A stretch of 64,000 nucleotides of DNA from Halalkalibacter alkaliphilus (GCF_023555415.1 NZ_JAKRYL010000014.1:1-64000), one strand, 5' to 3'. Counted from the first letter of the stretch, positions 15,731 to 25,072 are shown. The notes: generated from the sequence alone by a model not told the origin. Numbers and translations: made by a program.

Positions 15731-16500
15731 ACTACTGTTTGAAGCCAATCAAAGGATTTATTAAAAAGTTCATGTTCCCATTTCGTATTGGAGAATGTAT
15801 GATCAGCCTCATTAATGAAGCTATATCCGAACTTTTGATGCTCTGTTTCAGAAAGGGCTTGTATATAGCTTTCTGCATGTTCGCAAGGAATATCTTCATC
15901 GTTTGTTCCATGAACAACAAAAACGGATCCAGGAAACGATTGTATCGTTTTTAGGGGATGATGATTTTTTAAATCATTAAAAAAAGACTTGCTTAATAAA
16001 AAACCTTTATAATCGGAATAACCTTGTATTTGAGCAGTATGTTCCGCTTCTTTCCCTGTAATCGAAGTAATATCAGTATAAGGATTGGCAACAGGTGACC
16101 ATAGAATAATGTCTTTGATAAGTGGGAATTGATAGGCAGTAAGTGCAGTAAGTGCCCCGCCAAGACTATGTCCAATAATAATGATGTTATTAGGATCTAC
16201 TTCTATCATTTGTGATACGTAATGAATAGCGGATTTCAATTCCTCAATTTGCTTGGAAACCGTGACGTCTTTATAATCTCCTTCACTTTCCCCGCAACCA
16301 CTAAAGTCAAATCGAAAGCAAACAAAGCCTTTATTAGAGAAGTAATTAGCTGCTTTCACGAACATTCGATGTTCTCCGACTTTGCTTCCGATAAACCCAT
16401 GAACAAAGATAATAGCCGGAGAAGGTTGTTGTTGATGATCTGGTTTATGAAGAACAGCCGATAATGTATTTGAATGGAAACGAATTGCTTTAGTCGTCAT
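15712..16500 (-). CDS. Alpha/beta hydrolase (cinnamoyl-esterase-like)
   Basis: A serine hydrolase of about 262 residues. The oxyanion segment is IIFVHGFIGSKVGEH, the nucleophile elbow GHSLGG, and Asp and His of the triad are in VVHGTNDEDIP and INEADHTF. It resembles carboxylesterases of the BD-FAE/cinnamoyl esterase group. ATG at 16500 is preferred because AAAGAGG lies eight bases upstream; a GTG three codons earlier would sit on that site. No signal peptide, so cytoplasmic. Substrate unknown. Confidence 0.8.
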   Translation of the reverse strand: MTTKAIRFHSNTLSAVLHKPDHQQQPSPAIIFVHGFIGSKVGEHRMFVKAANYFSNKGFVCFRFDFSGCGESEGDYKDVTVSKQIEELKSAIHYVSQMIEVDPNNIIIIGHSLGGALTALTAYQFPLIKDIILWSPVANPYTDITSITGKEAEHTAQIQGYSDYKGFLLSKSFFNDLKNHHPLKTIQSFPGSVFVVHGTNDEDIPCEHAESYIQALSETEHQKFGYSFINEADHTFSNTKWEHELFNKSFDWLQTVVKRTPS

Positions 16501-16603
16501 TTCTGGCACCTCTTTAAAGTCTTATAATTAGTAAGTATAAAGGAAGACGGGGTTGATCTCAATTTAAATATACTAAAGAGATCGGATTTGTATGTATTAT
16601 TTT

Positions 16604-16638
16604 GTGAAAAAAGTTTGCCTCAAAAAAATGAGACAAAC
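16604..16638 (-). terminator. Terminator after the 16.6-kb membrane protein gene
   Basis: GTTTGCCTC (16613-16621) and GAGACAAAC (16630-16638) pair with one mismatch, followed on the minus strand by CTTTTTTC. Confidence 0.75.
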
Positions 16639-16647
16639 CGGTAAGAC

Positions 16648-17487
16648 CTAATCTTCAAATTGAACTTCTCCATCTATCGTGTACGTGATATCTTTATAAC
16701 TTGCCTCTAGTGATGTACTTGTATAGTCCATTTTATCCTTTGGCAAAAAGTAAGTAGACGACTGACCGGTGAGTAACAATACATCTTTAAATACATAGTA
16801 TGACTGAAGCCTGTTTGGATCAGCTATAACTGTTTCGTCTAACTGAATAGTAAAATGGCTGTCATTTTTACAAATTGTTACTTCGATGTGGTCGACGCAT
16901 TCATTCTCCTCTAACATGTTGAAATGAGAGTGGAGAGGATATGCATTATAGAGAGCATGTAAAGCCTTTTCAACATGTCCTCTATGTTCTGTTTGGACTT
17001 GCTGCTCAAGCGTCAAAAATTCATCGAGCTCCTCGGCACTTGGCAAATATTCAGTACGGAAAAAACGGTCAAAGTAACTTTCTTCTGTATAGAAAAGCAA
17101 CATTTCTGTTTCAAGTGTCGAATAAGCCAGATCCCATGTAGGTAGCCACGATGAATCCTCTACTTCTGACTCTGGGATGTCTGCGGTTGCCTCGGTGTAT
17201 GTATCATAAGCGCTTTTTATATCATCAAGAGAACGAACAAATGGATCGGGAAGTAACGAGACGTATATATAAATGTATGTGATCCCTATTAAGAGAACGG
17301 TCACATATTTAAGACGATTTTCCTTTTTGCTAATGAAAAACAAACCGATATAGGCAATGACCGATAACAGCAAACTAACAAGAAACATAGGGTATGAAAG
17401 ATAGGCTTCAAAGAACATGCCTAGCCCTCCAAGGGTAAGCATTGCTAAAAATATAGCGAATTTCCACAATTTTTTGGTGATTGTCAC
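16648..17487 (-). CDS. Unrecognised membrane-anchored protein
   Basis: I do not recognise this 279-residue protein. It has three N-terminal hydrophobic segments (about residues 9-28, 32-52 and 61-79) and then about 200 residues of acidic, probably extracytoplasmic sequence with no known motif. The first canonical start is GTG 17487. However, the frame stays open upstream to 17550 and encodes another hydrophobic stretch (IGFIIIALLIFWYV), with AAAGGA seven bases before an in-frame ATT at 17547. The true start may therefore be a rare ATT. A terminator follows; there are no operon partners. Confidence 0.6.
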   Translation of the reverse strand: MTITKKLWKFAIFLAMLTLGGLGMFFEAYLSYPMFLVSLLLSVIAYIGLFFISKKENRLKYVTVLLIGITYIYIYVSLLPDPFVRSLDDIKSAYDTYTEATADIPESEVEDSSWLPTWDLAYSTLETEMLLFYTEESYFDRFFRTEYLPSAEELDEFLTLEQQVQTEHRGHVEKALHALYNAYPLHSHFNMLEENECVDHIEVTICKNDSHFTIQLDETVIADPNRLQSYYVFKDVLLLTGQSSTYFLPKDKMDYTSTSLEASYKDITYTIDGEVQFED

Positions 17488-17573
17488 ATACCAGAAAATG
17501 AGTAAGGCAATTATGATAAAACCAATTTGTAAGTAATGTAAGATAATGAATCAGTCCTTTAATGTAATGTTAT

Positions 17574-17605
17574 AGCCTCTTAATGGAAGAGGCGTTTTCT
17601 ATTAT
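17574..17605 (+). terminator. Small hairpin in the 475-bp gap before dacF
   Basis: GCCTCTT (17575-17581) pairs with AAGAGGC (17587-17593), followed by GTTTTCT. Apart from this and the dacF promoter, the gap 17560-17960 is AT-rich and I see no gene in it. Confidence 0.4.
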
Positions 17606-17847
17606 AAAGGTATCTCCTTCATATTCCCATATAAAAACTCTGAGCTAAAACTTATTAGACTATAAGGTACATAGTAATCATTTTTCGCCATTATGGATAA
17701 AAAATTATTTTGAGAATAAAGCAGGGGGCTTATAAAAAAATTAATTATTTACTAAATCTATCCCTTTTTTGGAGTTTCTCCAATTCTCTCATACGCTTTA
17801 GTAGTTCACTAGCTTTCAGAAAGTGTCAAGAAAACTTCCAGAAGATG

Positions 17848-17876
17848 TATAAATACAGCGAGATTGGGAAAAATGG
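17848..17876 (+). promoter_or_regulatory. Possible sigma-F promoter of dacF
   Basis: GTATA (17848-17852), a 14-base spacer and GGGAAAAATG (17867-17876) resemble the sigma-F consensus GYWTA-N15/16-GGNRANANTW. In B. subtilis dacF is a sigma-F gene. The spacer is slightly short. Confidence 0.45.
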
Positions 17877-17961
17877 GGGGTAGCCAACTTGGGTGGGGTT
17901 TCCTCTATTGGAAATGGAAAATTACGCCTGAGGACGACTATGAATATGAGATGGAGGTCGG

Positions 17962-19131
17962 ATGGAGATGAGGAAAGTTCTATCCAGTATTTTAAGCGTA
18001 TGCCTTGTTTTAAGTTTGATAGTACCTATGGCAAGCGCTGCAGAAAAACAAGCAAAGTTAGCGGAGAATGCCTCTTCAGCAATTGTCATTGAACGTGATA
18101 CGGGAGAAGTTATTTTTGACAAAAATAGTCACGAGAAGCTTCCTCCTGCAAGTATGACGAAAATAATGACGATGCTCTTAATTATGGAAGCCATTGATAA
18201 GGAAGCAATTGCTTATAAAGATATGGTTCGTACAAGTGAATATGCAGCTTCCATGGGAGGTTCTCAAATCTTCTTAGAACCTGGAGAGGAAATGAGTGTT
18301 GAAGATATGCTAAAGGCAATTGCCGTCGCCTCTGCAAACGATGCATCCGTTGCAATGGCTGAACACTTAGCTGGAACCGAAGAAGAATTTGTTACGATGA
18401 TGAATGACAAAGCGAAAGAGTTAGGACTTGAGAATACAAATTTCATTAATACAAATGGTCTTCCGGCAGAAAATCATTATACAACTGCTTATGATTTAGC
18501 GATGATTTCCAAAGAACTCCTAAAGTATGATGAGATAACGAAATTCACAGGCATTTATGAAGATTATTTACGAGCTGATTCAGAAGAAGATAAATTTTGG
18601 CTTGTTAATACAAATAAATTAGTTAAGTTCTATCCTGGCGTGGATGGATTAAAAACAGGATATACGCGAGAAGCCATGTATTGTTTAACGGCAACCGCTG
18701 AGAAAAATGGGATGCGAGTCATTACGGTTATTATGGGTGCACCATCTCCGAAAGAACGAAATGCTCAAATTACCTCGATGCTTGATTATGCATTCAGTCA
18801 GTTTCAAGCACATAAGCTTTATGATCGTGAACACGTATTAGCTGATGTTGAAGTAAGCAAAGGGGATAAAGACCAAATCCCTGTCGTTACATCTGAATCC
18901 GTTTCAATCCTAACGAAAAGAGGAGTGAAAATAGACGATGTGACAGAACGTCTAGAAATTGAGGCTAATTTACGTGCACCTGTCAAAAAGGGAGACGAAG
19001 TTGGAAAGCTCTTCATTGAGAAAGAAGGGGAAATATTAAGTGAAACGCCTTTAGTTGCGGGTGATGATGTTCTTGAAGCCTCTTGGTGGAAATTGTTTAA
19101 ACGAACGCTAGCGAAATTTGGAGCAGCATAA
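17962..19131 (+). CDS. dacF: Sporulation D-alanyl-D-alanine carboxypeptidase DacF
   Basis: A penicillin-binding DD-carboxypeptidase of about 389 residues that trims pentapeptides in forespore peptidoglycan. It has a Sec signal peptide ending ASA (before AEKQAK), the catalytic SMTK, the SAN motif in AVASANDAS and KTG in GLKTGYT, then a PBP5-type C-terminal beta domain and an amphipathic tail (EASWWKLFKRTLAKFG). Two ATGs compete: 17962, four bases after GGAGG, and 17968, ten bases after it; either leaves the signal peptide intact. The location before spoIIAA is the normal Bacillus order. Confidence 0.93.
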   Translation: MEMRKVLSSILSVCLVLSLIVPMASAAEKQAKLAENASSAIVIERDTGEVIFDKNSHEKLPPASMTKIMTMLLIMEAIDKEAIAYKDMVRTSEYAASMGGSQIFLEPGEEMSVEDMLKAIAVASANDASVAMAEHLAGTEEEFVTMMNDKAKELGLENTNFINTNGLPAENHYTTAYDLAMISKELLKYDEITKFTGIYEDYLRADSEEDKFWLVNTNKLVKFYPGVDGLKTGYTREAMYCLTATAEKNGMRVITVIMGAPSPKERNAQITSMLDYAFSQFQAHKLYDREHVLADVEVSKGDKDQIPVVTSESVSILTKRGVKIDDVTERLEIEANLRAPVKKGDEVGKLFIEKEGEILSETPLVAGDDVLEASWWKLFKRTLAKFGAA

Positions 19132-19177
19132 CTTGTTTTGACAACTTTTTACGAATACAGACTAGTTTTGTCACCTT

Positions 19178-19206
19178 GCAGGAAGCGCAAAGGGAAAAGG
19201 CGAAAT
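19178..19206 (+). promoter_or_regulatory. Possible sigma-H promoter of the spoIIA operon
   Basis: GCAGGAAGC (19178-19186) and GGCGAAAT (19199-19206) are 12 bases apart and resemble sigma-H elements RNAGGAWWW and RNNGAAT. In B. subtilis the spoIIA operon starts from a sigma-H promoter between dacF and spoIIAA. The match is moderate. Confidence 0.4.
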
Positions 19207-19294
19207 TCTCTCTAGCAAAGACCTATAGTGAATTGTAAAAGAACATTCACTATGATAACTCATACTTGTGAGCGAACTAGAGGGAGTGATTGAA

Positions 19295-19645
19295 ATGAGT
19301 TTACAAATTGATTTAGAACAAAAAGGTAGTGTGTTACTCGTAAGGTTGCAGGGCGAACTTGACCACCATACGGCAGAGGAATTACGAGGTCAAGTGGAAC
19401 AAGTACTCGCTGATGGCCAGGTAAAGCATATTGTCTTAAACTTAGAGTTATTATCGTTCATGGATAGTTCTGGTTTAGGTGTTATTTTAGGCAGATATAA
19501 ACAAGTAAAAGCAAACAGTGGGGAAATGGTTGTTTGTGCGATCTCTCCATCTGTGAAACGCTTGTTTGAAATGTCAGGGTTGTTTAAAATTATCCGCTTA
19601 GAAGACAGTGAACAATTTGCTTTACAAACTTTGGGGGTGGCTTAA
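19295..19645 (+). CDS. spoIIAA: Anti-sigma-F antagonist SpoIIAA
   Basis: A STAS-domain protein of 116 residues that releases sigma-F from SpoIIAB in the forespore. The phosphorylated serine is Ser58 in [14 protein letters not shown], the expected position. ATG 19295 with AGGGAG eight bases upstream gives the standard start [11 protein letters not shown]; a longer frame is rejected. It is followed after three bases by spoIIAB. Confidence 0.97.
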   Translation: MSLQIDLEQKGSVLLVRLQGELDHHTAEELRGQVEQVLADGQVKHIVLNLELLSFMDSSGLGVILGRYKQVKANSGEMVVCAISPSVKRLFEMSGLFKIIRLEDSEQFALQTLGVA

Positions 19646-19648
19646 GCG

Positions 19649-20089
19649 ATGCAAAATGTAATGGATTTAAAGTTTTCAGCCCAGAGCCAAAACGAGTCGT
19701 TTGCACGTGTGACAGTGGGAGCGTTTATTGCTCAGCTAGATCCTACTATGGATGAGATGACGGAGATTAAGACGGTTGTATCTGAAGCTGTCACAAACGC
19801 GATCATTCATGGATATCATAATCAGCCGGACGGAATGGTCTATATTCATTGTACGCTTAACAATGGAACGATAGAACTCACAATTCGTGATGAGGGGATG
19901 GGCATTCAAGATATTGAGGAAGCGCGCCAGCCTCTCTTTACAACAAAGCCAGAGCTTGAACGTTCAGGCATGGGCTTTACAATCATGGAAAATTTCATGG
20001 ATGAACTGCAAGTGGTATCTGAACCGATGATTGGTACAACTGTCTTTGTAAAAAAAACACTTACAAATAGCAAAGCTATGTGTAATTAA
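19649..20089 (+). CDS. spoIIAB: Anti-sigma-F factor / serine kinase SpoIIAB
   Basis: An anti-sigma factor and SpoIIAA kinase of 146 residues with a GHKL ATPase fold: N-box [15 protein letters not shown]1 DEGMGI and G2 SGMGFTIM. The N-terminus [20 protein letters not shown] parallels the B. subtilis protein. It begins three bases after spoIIAA with GGGGGTGG inside the preceding gene; its stop overlaps the sigF ribosome binding site, so translation is coupled. Confidence 0.97.
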   Translation: MQNVMDLKFSAQSQNESFARVTVGAFIAQLDPTMDEMTEIKTVVSEAVTNAIIHGYHNQPDGMVYIHCTLNNGTIELTIRDEGMGIQDIEEARQPLFTTKPELERSGMGFTIMENFMDELQVVSEPMIGTTVFVKKTLTNSKAMCN

Positions 20090-20101
20090 GGAGTTTTGCC
20101 T

Positions 20102-20866
20102 ATGGATGTCGAGGTAAAACAACAAAAGAAAAAACAGGCACACTTTTCTGATTCTGAAGTAAAGGCGCTCATTGCTAGGAGTCAGGAAGGGGACCAAGAT
20201 GCTAGGGATTTAATTGTTAATCGAAACACGAGACTTGTTTGGTCTGTTGTTCAACGTTTTATGAATCGGGGCTATGAAGCTGATGATTTGTTTCAAATTG
20301 GCTGCATAGGGCTCATCAAATCAGTTGATAAATTTGATTTGTCTTATGACGTGAAATTTTCAACCTACGCTGTCCCTATGATCATTGGAGAAATTCAACG
20401 TTTCCTTCGTGATGATGGAACTGTTAAAGTAAGTCGTTCCATTAAGGAGCTAGGAAATAAAATCCGCAAAATGAAGGATGAAATGACGAAATCATTAGGA
20501 CGAACGCCGACAGTGAACGAAATTGCTGAGGCATTAGAAATTACACCAGAAGAAGTTGTGTTTGCAGGGGAGGCGAGCAGATCCCTCTCTTCCATTCATG
20601 AAACTGTTTATGAAAATGATGGAGATCCAATTACGTTGTTAGACCAAATTGCTGATCAAACGGAGACAAAATGGTTTGATAAGATTGCATTAAAAGAGGC
20701 CATCCGTGATCTTGATGAGAGGGAGCGGCTGATCGTTTACCTTCGTTATTACAAAGATCAAACACAATCAGAAGTGGCAACAAGGTTAGGAATATCCCAA
20801 GTTCAAGTATCAAGGCTTGAGAAGAAAATTCTTGAGCAAATGAAGCTTGAAATGGGAGATGTGTAG
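20102..20866 (+). CDS. sigF: Forespore sigma factor SigF
   Basis: The first compartment-specific sporulation sigma factor, 254 residues. Region 2 includes GYEADDLFQIGCIGLIKSVD and KFSTYAVPMIIGEIQRFLRD; region 4 includes LDERERLIVYLRYYKDQTQ and the HTH QSEVATRLGISQVQVSRLEK. ATG 20102 follows TAAGGAG; a TTG two codons earlier is less likely. It closes the spoIIA operon and is followed by a strong terminator. Confidence 0.97.
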   Translation: MDVEVKQQKKKQAHFSDSEVKALIARSQEGDQDARDLIVNRNTRLVWSVVQRFMNRGYEADDLFQIGCIGLIKSVDKFDLSYDVKFSTYAVPMIIGEIQRFLRDDGTVKVSRSIKELGNKIRKMKDEMTKSLGRTPTVNEIAEALEITPEEVVFAGEASRSLSSIHETVYENDGDPITLLDQIADQTETKWFDKIALKEAIRDLDERERLIVYLRYYKDQTQSEVATRLGISQVQVSRLEKKILEQMKLEMGDV

Positions 20867-20886
20867 ATAGAAAGAGTACCTATTTT

Positions 20887-20928
20887 AAAAGGGCACAAAA
20901 AGGCAAAAACCTTTTCTGTGCCTTTTTT
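20887..20928 (+). terminator. Terminator of the spoIIA operon
   Basis: GGGCACA...AAAGG (from 20891) pairs with CCTTTT...TGTGCC (to 20922), followed by TTTTTT. It ends the spoIIA transcript before asnB. Confidence 0.9.
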
Positions 20929-21035
20929 CGTATTGCTTGTTGCAGTGATGATGTATATAGCCTGTATGTATGTCAAAGTGAGAATATATTTATACATATA
21001 TGAATCCTTACTCCGATAACCTACGTCTAATGAAT

Positions 21036-21065
21036 GAATACGAGTTGTAGTTACTACTCATACTA
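21036..21065 (+). promoter_or_regulatory. Consensus sigma-G promoter of the asparagine synthetase gene
   Basis: GAATA (21036-21040), an 18-base spacer and CATACTA (21059-21065) match the forespore sigma-G consensus at every defined position. It lies 38 bases before asnB and has the same -10 heptamer and spacing as the spoVA promoter at 23092. Confidence 0.75.
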
Positions 21066-21102
21066 CGAAAAGTACATTTAGAAGAAAAGTAGGTGCAAGT
21101 TT

Positions 21103-23001
21103 ATGTGTGGCTTTGTAGCCTGTATTTTTGATGAACCTCAAAAAAGTGATTATAAACTTAAAGAAATGAACAAAATGATTCCTCATCGCGGTCCGGACCA
21201 GGAAGGGTATATGAATGGAGACCATGTTCAATTAGGATTCAGCCGCTTAAGTATTATTGATTTAGAAGGTGGCTATCAGCCTCTTTCCTATATGAATGGG
21301 CGATATTGGATTGTTTTTAATGGAGAGATTTATAATTATGTTGAATTAAGAAAAGATCTTTTGGCTAAAGGCAAGCATTTTGAGACGGATTCGGATACAG
21401 AAGTGATTCTTGCTCTATATAGTAAAGTAGGGGAACAGGTTGTACAGTATTTACGAGGAATGTTTGCTTTTGTTATATGGGATAGTCATGAAAAGAAGGC
21501 GTTTGCTGCGCGTGATCATTTTGGAATCAAACCTTTCTTCTATAAAGAAAGTAAAGACCGTTTCATCTGTGCTTCTGAAAAGAAAAGCTTAGAAATTGAC
21601 GAGAACTCAGAAGTTAGTTCACAGGCTCTTCATCATTATTTGTCCTTTCAGTATGTACCTGAACCTTACTCCCTTACTAAAGATATTTTTAAACTAGAAC
21701 CTGGACATTATCTTGTTAAGAAAATAGGGCAGAAAGCAATTATAAAATCATATTTTAAACCGATGTTTAGCCCCGTTAATAAAACGGAGGAAGATTGGGT
21801 ATCGCAAATTAGAGAGACGATGTATGAGTCTGTCGAAAAACATATGCGTAGTGATGTACCAGTTGGCTCATTCCTTTCAGGAGGAATTGATTCCACCATC
21901 ATCGCTTCCATTGCTAAAGATATTAAACCGGATCTAGAAACATATTCGGTTGGGTTCAGCCAAGATGGCTATAGTGAATTAGATGTGGCAAAAGAAAGTG
22001 CAGAAAAGCTTAATATTAAAAATTACAGCAAAGTGATTTCAGCACAAGAGTATTGGCAGGAATTACCTAAGATCATGTGGCACATGGATGATCCGTTAGC
22101 TGATCCGGCTTGTGTTCCACTTTACTTTGTTGCCAAGGAAGCAAGTAAAAGGGTGAAAGTCGTCCTTTCTGGTGAAGGAGCAGACGAGCTTTTCGGTGGG
22201 TATAATATTTACCGAGAACCGCATAGTCTAGCTTGTTTTCAATATGTTCCAACAGTACTAAAGAAAAAGCTGCGGAAACTAGCAGCAGTTTTGCCAGAAG
22301 GTATGAAAGGCAAGAGTTTTCTTGAACGAGGGACAACCCCACTAGAAGAACGATACATTGGCAATGCAAAGATGTTCACAGAATTAGAAAAGGAAAAGCT
22401 TCTTCTTGCATACAATCGCATGTTTTCAAATGAATTAATAACGAAAAATATATATGAACATTCCATTCATCAGCATTCTGTAAATCGCATGCAGCATTTA
22501 GATCTTTGTACTTGGTTACGTGGAGACATATTAGTAAAAGCTGATAAAATGACAATGGCTCATTCACTCGAATTACGTGTACCATTTTTGGATAAAGAGG
22601 TGTTTGAGCTAGCCTCTCACATTCCAGCTGAATGGAAAACGACAAATGGAACAACAAAATATATTTTACGTAAAGCTTTTGAGGGAATTGTACCCGACCA
22701 TGTATTCATGCGTAAAAAGTTAGGTTTTCCTGTACCTCTCCGCCATTGGTTAAAAAACGAATTGTATGACTATGCTAAGAAGTTAATTTCTGAAAGTGAG
22801 ACAGATGCTTACTTAGATAAAACGTATGTTCATCATCTCCTTGAAGAACATTGCTTAGATAAAGCGGATCGCAGTCGGAAAATCTGGACTGTCTTATCCT
22901 TTATGATTTGGCATCAAGTCTATATAGAACAGAAATATGATTACACAAGTTGGTTAAAAGAGCGAAATAGGGAAGATGAAATAGTGAAGATCAGCATTTA
23001 A
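21103..23001 (+). CDS. asnO: Asparagine synthetase (glutamine-hydrolysing), AsnO/AsnB type
   Basis: A two-domain enzyme of 632 residues that makes asparagine from aspartate, ATP and glutamine. The N-terminal nucleophile Cys2 (MCGFVACIF) and glutaminase residues in RLSIIDLEGGYQPLSY and NGEIYNY are intact. The synthetase PP-loop is FLSGGIDSTIIAS, with SGEGADELFGGY further on. It resembles B. subtilis AsnB and AsnO; the sigma-G promoter and location between sigF and spoVAC favour a sporulation role such as AsnO has. Its own terminators on both sides make it a separate unit. Choice between the paralogue names is inferred. Confidence 0.88.
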   Translation: MCGFVACIFDEPQKSDYKLKEMNKMIPHRGPDQEGYMNGDHVQLGFSRLSIIDLEGGYQPLSYMNGRYWIVFNGEIYNYVELRKDLLAKGKHFETDSDTEVILALYSKVGEQVVQYLRGMFAFVIWDSHEKKAFAARDHFGIKPFFYKESKDRFICASEKKSLEIDENSEVSSQALHHYLSFQYVPEPYSLTKDIFKLEPGHYLVKKIGQKAIIKSYFKPMFSPVNKTEEDWVSQIRETMYESVEKHMRSDVPVGSFLSGGIDSTIIASIAKDIKPDLETYSVGFSQDGYSELDVAKESAEKLNIKNYSKVISAQEYWQELPKIMWHMDDPLADPACVPLYFVAKEASKRVKVVLSGEGADELFGGYNIYREPHSLACFQYVPTVLKKKLRKLAAVLPEGMKGKSFLERGTTPLEERYIGNAKMFTELEKEKLLLAYNRMFSNELITKNIYEHSIHQHSVNRMQHLDLCTWLRGDILVKADKMTMAHSLELRVPFLDKEVFELASHIPAEWKTTNGTTKYILRKAFEGIVPDHVFMRKKLGFPVPLRHWLKNELYDYAKKLISESETDAYLDKTYVHHLLEEHCLDKADRSRKIWTVLSFMIWHQVYIEQKYDYTSWLKERNREDEIVKISI

Positions 23002-23011
23002 ATGAATGTAT

Positions 23012-23060
23012 GGGGGTGTCTAAAAGGTCAAAAACAAACCTTTTGAGACATCCCCTTTTT
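23012..23060 (+). terminator. Terminator after asnO (dispersed hairpin family)
   Basis: GGGGTGTCTAAAAGG (23013-23027) pairs with CCTTTTGAGACATCCCC (23039-23055) with one bulge, followed by TTTTTA. It is similar to the hairpins at 8646 and 57476. Confidence 0.88.
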
Positions 23061-23091
23061 ATACCATTTCTTAAAAAAGGGCCCATTGCTA

Positions 23092-23121
23092 GAATGATAT
23101 GTCGATACAATAGTCATACTA
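23092..23121 (+). promoter_or_regulatory. Consensus sigma-G promoter of the spoVA operon
   Basis: GAATG (23092-23096), an 18-base spacer and CATACTA (23115-23121) fit the sigma-G consensus fully, 104 bases before spoVAC. Confidence 0.75.
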
Positions 23122-23224
23122 ACGTTACAGCAATCAGCTATCTTATTTATACCTTACTAAGATTACTGATTTTTTTTTCGTGTGGTAAGTAAGGTATGGT
23201 TGTAATTAGGAGGCGGGATAGGAA

Positions 23225-23689
23225 ATGGCAGTCGACGAGCAACAAAAGAAATTGTATCAAAAAAATATAAAGCTTTATCAACCAAAGAGTCATGTTCTAA
23301 GAAATGGCTTAAAAGCTTTTTTAATAGGTGGCTTAATTTGTACGATTGGACAAGGAATTAGCCGAATATATATGACTTTTTTGCCTATTACACAAGAAGA
23401 AGCAATGAGTCCGACTTTAGCAACGCTGATTTTATTAGCCGCTTTAGCAACAGGGTTCGGAATTTACGACAAGCTTGGTCAGTTTGCTGGGGCGGGTTCG
23501 TTGGTTCCTGTTACTGGATTTTCGAATGCAATGACGAGTGCTGCTCTAGAGCATAAAAGTGAAGGATTAGTGTTTGGGATTGGTGCGAACATGTTCAAAT
23601 TAACTGGAGCCGTAATTGCATTTGGTGTGCTTTCTGCTTATTTAGTAGGGCTGACTAGGATGCTTGTTGAAATGTTGATTAATTCGTAA
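23225..23689 (+). CDS. spoVAC: Stage V sporulation protein AC
   Basis: Inner forespore membrane protein of 154 residues, part of the SpoVA channel that loads and releases dipicolinic acid; SpoVAC itself is described as a mechanosensitive channel. It has several hydrophobic segments and the family sequence LGQFAGAGSLVPVTGFSNAM, shared with SpoVAE. GGAGGCGGGATAGG precedes the ATG. It is the first gene of a five-gene operon; spoVAA and spoVAB do not precede it here. Confidence 0.95.
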   Translation: MAVDEQQKKLYQKNIKLYQPKSHVLRNGLKAFLIGGLICTIGQGISRIYMTFLPITQEEAMSPTLATLILLAALATGFGIYDKLGQFAGAGSLVPVTGFSNAMTSAALEHKSEGLVFGIGANMFKLTGAVIAFGVLSAYLVGLTRMLVEMLINS

Positions 23690-23704
23690 AGGACGTGTTT
23701 TTAG

Positions 23705-24709
23705 GTGGAGAGACGAGGGAAGCAAACATGGCATTTTGATCAACCTGTATACATACAGGGGTCTGGAACTGCAGTTGGCCCAGAAGAGTTAAAAGGTCCC
23801 CTCGGAAGCTGTTTTGACGTAAGCTACGATAATTTGTATGCAGGGCAAGAAAATTGGGAGCTAGCTGAGCGTCAGCTAATGCAAGATGCAGTAGAGGCTG
23901 CATTAAAGGAGTCAGAAAAGAAAAGCGAGGAAATGGATTATTTTTTTGCTGGTGATCTACTCAATCAAATTGTTACATCTAATTATTATGCTAGGGAAGT
24001 AGATATTCCCTATTTTGGTTTGTTTGCTGCTTGTGCAACGGTGATGGAAGGAGTAGCACTAGCGGCACTTTTTGTAGATACAGGTACAGCAAATTTAACG
24101 TTAACTGCAGTAAGCAGTCATAATGCAACTGCTGAGCGTCAATTTCGTTATCCTACTGAATTTGCAGGGCAACGTCCTGATTCATCTACCTTTACTGTAA
24201 CGGGAGCAGGTGCTGTCGTCATTGGTAAAAAGCCTTCTTTGATAAAAGTGACAGATGCAACAATTGGGAAGGTGAGAGATTATGGAATTAAACAGCCTTT
24301 TGATATGGGCTCAGCAATGGCGCCAGCTGCAGCGGATACTTTAATTACGCATTTAAAAGAGACGGGACGTGATCCATCTTATTATGATGTGATCGTAACA
24401 GGTGATCTCTCACGTGTAGGAAGTGGAATATTGCGCAAGCTAGTACAAGATAAGGGATTAACACTTGATCGGTATGAAGATTGCGGTGTGATGATTTATC
24501 ACCAAGAGCAGCCTGTTTTTTCAGGAGGTAGTGGAGCCGCTTGTCCTGCTGTTGTCACATTTGGACATCTCTTTAAAGAAATGAAAGAAGGCAGGATTAA
24601 GCGAATGCTTGTTGTTGCAACAGGAGCGCTTTTAAGTCCTTTAATGATCCAACAAAAAGAATCAATTCCAAGTATCGCTCATGCAGTTGCATTTGAACGG
24701 GAGGAGTAG
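23705..24709 (+). CDS. spoVAD: Stage V sporulation protein AD
   Basis: A thiolase/ketoacyl-synthase-fold protein of 334 residues that binds dipicolinic acid on the forespore membrane. Family segments seen include [48 protein letters not shown] and the C-terminal [16 protein letters not shown]. The start is GTG 23705 with AAAGGA eleven bases upstream, a slightly long spacing. It ends two bases before spoVAE. Confidence 0.95.
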   Translation: MERRGKQTWHFDQPVYIQGSGTAVGPEELKGPLGSCFDVSYDNLYAGQENWELAERQLMQDAVEAALKESEKKSEEMDYFFAGDLLNQIVTSNYYAREVDIPYFGLFAACATVMEGVALAALFVDTGTANLTLTAVSSHNATAERQFRYPTEFAGQRPDSSTFTVTGAGAVVIGKKPSLIKVTDATIGKVRDYGIKQPFDMGSAMAPAAADTLITHLKETGRDPSYYDVIVTGDLSRVGSGILRKLVQDKGLTLDRYEDCGVMIYHQEQPVFSGGSGAACPAVVTFGHLFKEMKEGRIKRMLVVATGALLSPLMIQQKESIPSIAHAVAFEREE

Positions 24710-24711
24710 GC

Positions 24712-25065
24712 ATGTTTGAGTATCTTGCAGCCTTTGTCGTAGGAGGGTTTATTTGTTTTCTTGGACAGATGCTGATGGATATTGGCAAGTTGTCCCCGAC
24801 TCATACATTAAGCACGCTAGTAGTAGCGGGAGCTTTGCTTGATGGATTTCATTTATATGATCGATTGATTGACTTTGCTGGAGCTGGTGCAACGGTTCCT
24901 ATTACTAGCTTTGGACATGCTCTTGTTCATGGAGCGATGTCAGAAGGGGATCGCTATGGATTTTTTGGAATTGGGATGGGTGTTTTTGAGGTTACATCAG
25001 TCGGAATTTCCTCAACGATTTTGTTCAGTTTTTTAGTAGCAATCTTCTTTAAACCAAAGGGGTGA
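24712..25065 (+). CDS. spoVAEB: Stage V sporulation protein AE (SpoVAEb)
   Basis: A small membrane protein of 117 residues related to SpoVAC, with [20 protein letters not shown] and three to four hydrophobic segments. It is a SpoVA channel component for dipicolinate. GGAGTAG lies before the ATG, and the spoVAD stop overlaps that site. Confidence 0.95.
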   Translation: MFEYLAAFVVGGFICFLGQMLMDIGKLSPTHTLSTLVVAGALLDGFHLYDRLIDFAGAGATVPITSFGHALVHGAMSEGDRYGFFGIGMGVFEVTSVGISSTILFSFLVAIFFKPKG

Positions 25066-25072
25066 TCAAATA

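Noticed and set aside
17889-18122. Short open frames on both strands at the dacF start
   Set aside because: Overlap dacF, whose signal peptide and PBP motifs are unambiguous; no ribosome sites.
20867-23224. spoVAA and spoVAB in the usual place
   Set aside because: The interval contains only asnO and regulatory elements; no frames resembling SpoVAA or SpoVAB.
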